Below the pieces are notes generated by a model. It did no database searches. It was not told the origin of the DNA and worked only from the letters and a program-made list of their open reading frames with translations. Position numbers and translations under genes: made by a program. From positions 1,240,001 through 1,304,000 of the forward strand of contig OY969702.1 in NCBI GenBank assembly GCA_963702055.1: a stretch of 64,000 nt of DNA, written 5' to 3'. This stretch comes from CAWINX01 sp963702055 (lineage in GTDB: Bacteria; Actinomycetota; Thermoleophilia; Solirubrobacterales; 70-9). Shown here one piece after another: positions 59,743-64,000 of this stretch; within the stretch, counting starts at the first letter, position 1, and each line of letters starts with the position of its first letter.

Positions 59743-61311
59743 TTGGAGGCTTCCGCTCTAACCCACGCCAGTCAACGCGGACTGCTAGCCCGGCGCTCAC
59801 CACTGCTCAAACTCCAGGGTGACGAGCGGCTGATCGCGATGGCCCGGGCGGGCAACCCCGGCGCCTTCGAGACGATCGTCGATCGCTACCAGGGCCGACT
59901 GCTCGGGTTCTGCAGGCAGATGCTCGGCTCCACCGAGGACGCCGAGGACGTTCTGCAGGAGGTCTTCGTCAACGCCTACCGGGCGATGCTCGCCGACGAG
60001 CGCGAGATCAACCTGCGGCCTTGGCTGTACCGGATCGCCCGCAACCGCTCCCTCAACCACCTGCGCAAGCCGACCGCCGACGCCCAGGAGTCGATGGACA
60101 TGGTGCCGGCGGTCGAGGCTTCTTCGACCGCGGAGAAGGTCCACAACCGCGAGGAGTTCCGCCAGCTGCTGAAAGACGTCACCAAGCTGCCGGAGACGCA
60201 GCGCTCGGCGCTGCTGCTGCGCGAGATGGACGCGCTCTCCTACGAGGAGATCGCGCAGGCGATGGAGACCAGCGTGCCGTCGGTCAAGTCGCTGCTGGTG
60301 CGGGCGAGGATCTCACTCGCCGAGGCCAACCAGGCGCGCCAGCTGACCTGCGGCGAGGTGCGGCTGGAGCTGGCCGAGGCCGCCGAGGGGCTGCGCAAGG
60401 TCTCCGGCCCGGTGCGCCGCCACGTGCGCGAGTGCGAGGGCTGCGCCGACTTCCGTACCCAGGTCCGCTCAAACGAGAAGGCGCTGGCGGCGCTCGCCGC
60501 GCCGGTCGGGCCGCTGCTGGCGCTGAAAGGCTTCATCGCCTCCAAACTCGGCTTCGGCGGAGCGGGAGCCGGAGCGGGAGCGGCCGGAGCCGGCACCGGG
60601 GCGAGTGTCGCCGGAGCCGGAGCTGTCGGCTCGGTCGGCGGCGCCGCGCTCGGAGGAGGCGGCGGTGGGATCGGCGCAGTCGGTGGGGCGATCGGGGCCA
60701 AGGCGGTTGCCGGGGTCGTGACGGCCGCGGTGCTGACGGCCGGCGCCGGCGAGGTCGTCAACAACGCGATCCAGGACCCGACCCACCACGGGGCGCCGAT
60801 TGCGCACGTCCGACCTCACCCCCGACTGAGCATCGCCAATGCACGGGTGACGCCGCCGGCGGAGCCCGCCGCCCAGGCGGCTTCCGCATCCTCAGCGCCA
60901 GACACCGCTCCGGCGGCCGCCCCGACCCCGGCGGCGACAACGACCACGACTTCCACCTCCGCCGCTCCGACCGGCGACCCGGCGGGACAGGCGCCCGGCG
61001 GCGACGCGGCGGGCACGCTGACGCTCGCCGATCACACTCCCGCCGACGTGGCGAGCGGGGCGGGAACGCCCAGCGGCGGCGCGATCGCGGTCGTCACGGT
61101 CGGTGGTCCCAACGCCTCAAGCCCGCCACCTCCTCCCCCGGCGGACTCGCCGACGCCGCCCGCCGGATCGAGCGCCACCCCGCCGACGCCGCCCGCCGAA
61201 TCGGGCGCCACCCCGCCGCCCGCAGGATCGGGCACATCCTCTTCCTCGACCGACCCATCCGCGACGACCAGCGCGACCGACCCGGCCGACCCGGCCGCGC
61301 CGACCCCCTAA
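59743..61311 (+). CDS. ECF-type sigma factor fused to a zinc-finger anti-sigma-like domain and a Pro/Thr/Ser-rich tail
   Basis: A 522-aa protein. Sigma region 2: AGNPGAFETIVDRYQGRLLG ... EDAEDVLQEVFVNAYRA (about 36-82). Region 4: LPETQRSALLLREMDALSYE ... SVKSLLVRAR (about 150-192). Next is a zf-HC2-like motif HVRECEGC (HxxxCxxC), as in anti-sigma factors. A long Gly/Ala-rich stretch with a membrane-like segment (AVAGVVTAAVLTAGAG) follows. The last 200 residues are a Pro/Thr/Ser-rich tail that would lie outside the cell. The layout suggests a membrane-tethered sigma factor carrying its own brake. Start TTG 59743 has GGAGAA 7 nt upstream. A palindromic repeat follows the stop by 5 nt. Confidence 0.87.
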   Translation: MEASALTHASQRGLLARRSPLLKLQGDERLIAMARAGNPGAFETIVDRYQGRLLGFCRQMLGSTEDAEDVLQEVFVNAYRAMLADEREINLRPWLYRIARNRSLNHLRKPTADAQESMDMVPAVEASSTAEKVHNREEFRQLLKDVTKLPETQRSALLLREMDALSYEEIAQAMETSVPSVKSLLVRARISLAEANQARQLTCGEVRLELAEAAEGLRKVSGPVRRHVRECEGCADFRTQVRSNEKALAALAAPVGPLLALKGFIASKLGFGGAGAGAGAAGAGTGASVAGAGAVGSVGGAALGGGGGGIGAVGGAIGAKAVAGVVTAAVLTAGAGEVVNNAIQDPTHHGAPIAHVRPHPRLSIANARVTPPAEPAAQAASASSAPDTAPAAAPTPAATTTTTSTSAAPTGDPAGQAPGGDAAGTLTLADHTPADVASGAGTPSGGAIAVVTVGGPNASSPPPPPPADSPTPPAGSSATPPTPPAESGATPPPAGSGTSSSSTDPSATTSATDPADPAAPTP

Positions 61312-61316
61312 TCAGC

Positions 61317-61362
61317 TTCCGCTGTTCCTTTACCCCTCTATACCCGGCAAAGGAACAGCGGA
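61317..61362. repeat. Dispersed palindromic repeat, copy C
   Basis: The left arm TTCCGCTGTTCCTTTACC differs from copy A by one base. The loop CCTCTATACCC is the exact reverse complement of copy A's loop. The right arm starts at 61346. It lies between the ends of the sigma-factor and R2lox genes. Confidence 0.85.
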
Positions 61363-61376
61363 GCGGGTAGTCCGGG

Positions 61377-62303
61377 TCAGCCCAGGCCGATCACTTTGAG
61401 GCGGCGCATCAGACAGGTGCCGGCGAACTTGCGGGTGTCCTCCAGCGTGTAGCCGAACAGCTCCCAGTCGGTGTCCTCGTCGACCCAGGGCGGTGAGAGG
61501 ACCCCGTCGGCGACCGGCAGCGACTCCTCCAGGGTGCGCTGGATCGCCTTCTTGTAGCGCTCGTCCTCGCGCGCCTTCTCGCGCAGGAAGACGGAGCCGA
61601 AGGCGACGTGGCGGTGCTCGTCGCGGGCGACGTTCTGGAAGCCCTCGACGAAGCCCGGCAGCGTCCCCTCGCGCTCGTTGTAGTCCATGATGAAGTGCTG
61701 GCCGGTGAGGGCCAGCATTCCCTCAATCACCATGTGGTAGAGGGTGATCGCCTCGACCAGGGCCTCGGTGTCCTCGGGCTCGGCGGAGAGGCGGTCGGTG
61801 CGCGCCTTGAGCATCTCGTCGAAGAGACGGCCGAAGTTGTCGTTGAGGTGCTCGGAGGTCTCGGTCAACATCTCGTGCAACCCGTCGGCCTCGAGCACTC
61901 CGACCTCGCGGTAGAAGCGCTCGAAGAAGCGCACGTGGCGCGCCTCGTCGGCGATCTGCGTGCAGAGGAAGATGCGCTGGTCCTCGGTTGGGGCGGCGCG
62001 CATGATCGGGCCCAGCTCCTCCGCCACCTTCTGCTCGCCGATGAAGAAGGAGGAGAGCCCGTACATGCGCTGGAAGCGCTCCTCGTCGTCGAAGCGCTCC
62101 TGCCAGTCCTCGCGGTCCTTGGAGAAGTCGAGCTCCTGGGTCTGCCACTGCTGGCGCTCCCAGAGCGAGTAGAGCTCCTCGTAGGTGAGCAGCTTGACGT
62201 CGGCGGTGCGGTCGGCCGCCTCGTTCAGCGCCGGGTCGGCGGTGGCCTGGAAGTCCTCGCGCTCGGTGCGGGACCGGGTCCCGGTTGCCTCTCCAGCTTC
62301 CAT
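61377..62303 (-). CDS. R2-like ligand-binding oxidase (R2lox)
   Basis: A 308-aa ferritin-like di-metal (Mn/Fe) oxidase related to ribonucleotide reductase R2. Ligands fit R2lox: E90 (FIGEQKV), E120 and H123 (ADEARH), E194 (YHMVIEG), E229 and H232 (RDEHRH). The crosslink pair of R2lox is present at the diagnostic spacings: V93 is E+3, and Y189 is five before E194. These oxidases bind a fatty-acid-like ligand and perform two-electron oxidation; the physiological substrate is unknown. No nrdA-type gene is adjacent, which also argues against an R2. GGAGGAGAG precedes the ATG. An inverted repeat at 62331 may control it. Confidence 0.92.
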   Translation of the reverse strand: MEAGEATGTRSRTEREDFQATADPALNEAADRTADVKLLTYEELYSLWERQQWQTQELDFSKDREDWQERFDDEERFQRMYGLSSFFIGEQKVAEELGPIMRAAPTEDQRIFLCTQIADEARHVRFFERFYREVGVLEADGLHEMLTETSEHLNDNFGRLFDEMLKARTDRLSAEPEDTEALVEAITLYHMVIEGMLALTGQHFIMDYNEREGTLPGFVEGFQNVARDEHRHVAFGSVFLREKAREDERYKKAIQRTLEESLPVADGVLSPPWVDEDTDWELFGYTLEDTRKFAGTCLMRRLKVIGLG

Positions 62304-62330
62304 CTCTCCTCCTCCGGCTCGATCCTCAGC

Positions 62331-62377
62331 CGGTGTAACGCGTAGGTCCTCTGACAGGAGACAAATGCGTTACACCG
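62331..62377. promoter_or_regulatory. Inverted repeat upstream of R2lox
   Basis: CGGTGTAACGC (62331-62341) and GCGTTACACCG (62367-62377) are perfect 11-bp inverted arms 25 nt apart. The nearest arm lies 28 nt before the R2lox ATG. This looks like a two-site operator for a dimeric regulator, or a long hairpin in the 5' leader. Confidence 0.5.
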
Positions 62378-62445
62378 CGGGGCGTCTGGACGGTCTGGGC
62401 GAGCCTAGCACCGGACTGGCTGCTCAGCCAGTCGTGTGGGCCCGC

Positions 62446-63165
62446 TCAGCCTGTCGTGTGGGACTCGCCCGGGGAGAGGAGCACCACCTGCGAGGCGGTG
62501 CGCGCCTCGACCTCGTCCTTGAAGGCGGCGGCGTCGGTCTCGATCGGCGGGAAGGTGTCGTAGTGCATCGGGATCACCGTGGCGGCGCCGATCAGCCCGG
62601 CGGCGTAGGCCGCGTCATGGCGGTCCATCGTGTAGTGGCCGCCGATCGGCAACAGGGCGACGTCGATCGGGTTGCGCTCGGCGATCAGACCCATGTCGCC
62701 GAACAGGCAGGTGTCGCCGGCGTGGTAGACGGTGACGCCGCCGATCTCGATCACCAGGCCGGACGGAGTGCCGAGCGAGGTGCCGCCCGCGGTGGCGCTG
62801 TAGGGCGCGTCGGGGTTGCCGGCGACCGTGTTGGTGTGCCAGGCGGGGACCAGCTTCACCCAGCCCCAGTCGAAGGGGACCGTGCCGCCGAGGTTGGGAT
62901 CGGCGACGTCCTCGACGCCCTGCTCGCCGAGCCAGTTGGCCAGCTCGACGATCGCCACGCAGGAGGAGCCGCAGCGCTTCGCCACCGGGGCCGCGTCGGC
63001 GCAGTGGTCGACGTGGCCGTGGGTGAGGAGGACGTGGGTGGCGTCGACCTCTTCGGCGGTAGCGACCGCCGCCGGGTTGTTCGGCTTCAGGAAGGGGTCG
63101 ATGAGGACCTTCGTCTCACCCTCGACGAGACTGAAACAGGAATGGCCGTGGAACTGGATCTCCAT
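62446..63165 (-). CDS. UPF0173 metal-dependent hydrolase (metallo-beta-lactamase fold)
   Basis: A 239-aa MBL-fold protein of the UPF0173/UlaG-like group. The opening MEIQFHGHSCFSL, the metal motif THGHVDHCAD (HxHxDH), VYHAGDTCLFGDM with the conserved Asp, and LLPIGGHYTMD, then IPMHYDTFPP are all as expected. ATG 63165 matches the family N-terminus exactly; an upstream extension of 250 codons is the shadow of the next gene. The substrate is unknown. It is followed towards R2lox by 142 bp. Confidence 0.93.
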   Translation of the reverse strand: MEIQFHGHSCFSLVEGETKVLIDPFLKPNNPAAVATAEEVDATHVLLTHGHVDHCADAAPVAKRCGSSCVAIVELANWLGEQGVEDVADPNLGGTVPFDWGWVKLVPAWHTNTVAGNPDAPYSATAGGTSLGTPSGLVIEIGGVTVYHAGDTCLFGDMGLIAERNPIDVALLPIGGHYTMDRHDAAYAAGLIGAATVIPMHYDTFPPIETDAAAFKDEVEARTASQVVLLSPGESHTTG

Positions 63166-63224
63166 TCGCGAAATCGCCTTTCTTCGTCGTCGTTCACACA
63201 GAAACAGCGGAAGCCGGGAAGACG

Positions 63225-63992
63225 TTAATCGCCGCGCGTCACCGAGGCCGCGAGCCCGGCGAGGCCGCCGACCGCCCCACCGACCAGGCCGGCGAAGACG
63301 TTGGCGGTCGGGACGAAGATCGGCAGCATCAGCAGGACGGCGGCGGCGACCGCGACGCCGACCGCGTCGTAGTCGTCGTCGATCGCGCCGTGCGCCTCGG
63401 CGCGGCGGATCGCGAACCAGGCGGCGAGCGCGCCGAGGGCGACGCCGTTGCCGCCGGCGATCACCGTGATCTCGCCCTGGGCGTCGGCGATGCCGCCGGC
63501 GACGAGCATCCCCAGGGAGCCGCAGGCGACCAGCAGCAGCCCGGTGGCGAAGCTGCCCAGGCGTCGCTCGAGGCCGATCGAGAAGATCGCCAGGCCGACC
63601 GCGACGACGAACAGGTAGCCGATGTCGACGTAGGCAAAGGGGGCGGTGAGAAATCGCCACCAGTCCCCTTCGTAGGGGACGATCAGGCCGCCGAAGGTGG
63701 CGAGCGAGTCGCCGGTCGCCTTCTGGACGAGGATCAGCGCGGCGGGGCCGAGGATCGCGGCGAGGGTCGCGTAGGGGCGCCAGGGGCGCGCCTCTCCTCC
63801 GCTGCGGCGCCGGCGGCGGAGGCGCAGGCGCCGCGCCCGCCGCGAGAGCTTCGCCTCGAGGGCGTCGCCGCGTCGCTCCAGCTTCGGCGCCCGCTTGCGC
63901 AGGCGCGCGCCGCAGTAGGGGCACTCGGTGACGTAGGGACTGACCTCGGAGCCGCAGTTCTTGCAGATGACGCTGAGCTCAGTCTCGCTCAT
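63225..63992 (-). CDS. Zinc-ribbon, rhomboid-like membrane protein probably lacking the catalytic residues
   Basis: A 255-aa protein. A double-Cys zinc ribbon (CKNC, C10/C13; CPYC, C24/C27) is followed by a very basic linker (RRARRLRLRRRRR). Then come six hydrophobic segments arranged as in rhomboids (WWRFLTAPFAYVDIGYLFVV; SIGLERRLGSF). At the place of the catalytic GxSG it reads AGGNGVALGALA, with Asn instead of Ser, and the usual catalytic His helix reads NVFAGLVGGAVGG without His. It is therefore likely an inactive rhomboid-fold protein, perhaps a binder or chaperone of membrane clients. The 3' gap to the UPF0173 gene is 59 bp. Confidence 0.78.
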   Translation of the reverse strand: MSETELSVICKNCGSEVSPYVTECPYCGARLRKRAPKLERRGDALEAKLSRRARRLRLRRRRRSGGEARPWRPYATLAAILGPAALILVQKATGDSLATFGGLIVPYEGDWWRFLTAPFAYVDIGYLFVVAVGLAIFSIGLERRLGSFATGLLLVACGSLGMLVAGGIADAQGEITVIAGGNGVALGALAAWFAIRRAEAHGAIDDDYDAVGVAVAAAVLLMLPIFVPTANVFAGLVGGAVGGLAGLAASVTRGD

Positions 63993-64000
63993 GGTCAGTC

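Noticed and set aside
61377..62303. Class I ribonucleotide reductase beta subunit
   Set aside because: Ligand and crosslink spacing match R2lox, there is no alpha-subunit gene, and no radical-transfer C-terminus is seen.
63201..63213. Possible fourth copy of the palindromic repeat (GAAACAGCGGAAG)
   Set aside because: Only 11-12 bases of one arm match and there is no loop or second arm.

Overview
The window is high-GC actinobacterial DNA. The gene set fits the Thermoleophilia/Solirubrobacterales: giant secreted NHL-repeat and DUF11-like proteins with His/Lys/Arg-rich tails, an R2lox oxidase, a MurD2-MurL peptidoglycan branch, a polyphosphate kinase 2, an EthA-type monooxygenase and many small toxin-antitoxin pairs. 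This placement is an inference from gene content. No rRNA is present; there are two tRNAs (initiator Met and Leu-UAA). Many gene starts look leaderless, with a TANNNT -10 box 6-8 nt before the start codon.

Layout. 0-7 kb is backbone metabolism: the end of an ammonium transporter, an SRPBCC + EthA-like monooxygenase pair, a DFR-like reductase, two divergent paralogous exported proteins, DegV, and a decayed nucleotidyltransferase locus. 7-15.4 kb is surface operon 1: a giant NHL protein whose stop codon overlaps the start of a DUF11-like protein, behind a promoter and a conserved 5' leader element. 15.5-20.4 kb carries ppk2, a lipoprotein, a Phd/PIN toxin-antitoxin pair, and murL-murD2, the two-step alternative route that puts D-Glu into the peptidoglycan precursor.

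20.4-33 kb is an accessory island with lower GC. It holds a 1199-aa STAND NTPase (transglutaminase-like N-terminus, NB-ARC, helical repeats, C-terminal Rossmann-like module), divergent from a PD-(D/E)XK nuclease-like gene. It also holds an IS3 remnant, several unknown membrane or helical genes, and a SIR2-HerA (Nezha-type) defence operon. Fragments of one TetR-family gene recur at about 25.8, 27.6 and 32.7-33.0 kb. The last is split by a 165-bp element with 17-bp inverted repeats.

33-52 kb is the surface cluster: a lipoprotein, an NHL protein, a DUF11-like gene and a further giant gene (the last two each carry an apparent one-base frameshift in a G-run), an embedded VapBC pair, a small unknown gene pair, and surface operon 3, a duplicate of operon 1 with the same leader. 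52-56.3 kb is a GNAT acetyltransferase, four TetR regulators, a Doc-type toxin pair and tRNA-fMet. 56.4-64 kb holds Ppx/GppA, a TPP enzyme carrying an in-frame copy of a dispersed palindromic repeat, tRNA-Leu, an ECF sigma factor fused to an anti-sigma-like zinc finger and a secreted-type tail, R2lox behind an operator-like inverted repeat, a UPF0173 hydrolase and a zinc-ribbon pseudo-rhomboid.

Most striking for follow-up: the STAND/nuclease divergent pair, the leader element shared by the giant surface operons with a third copy in a convergent intergenic gap, and the 47-bp palindrome that sits after stop codons twice and inside a reading frame once.
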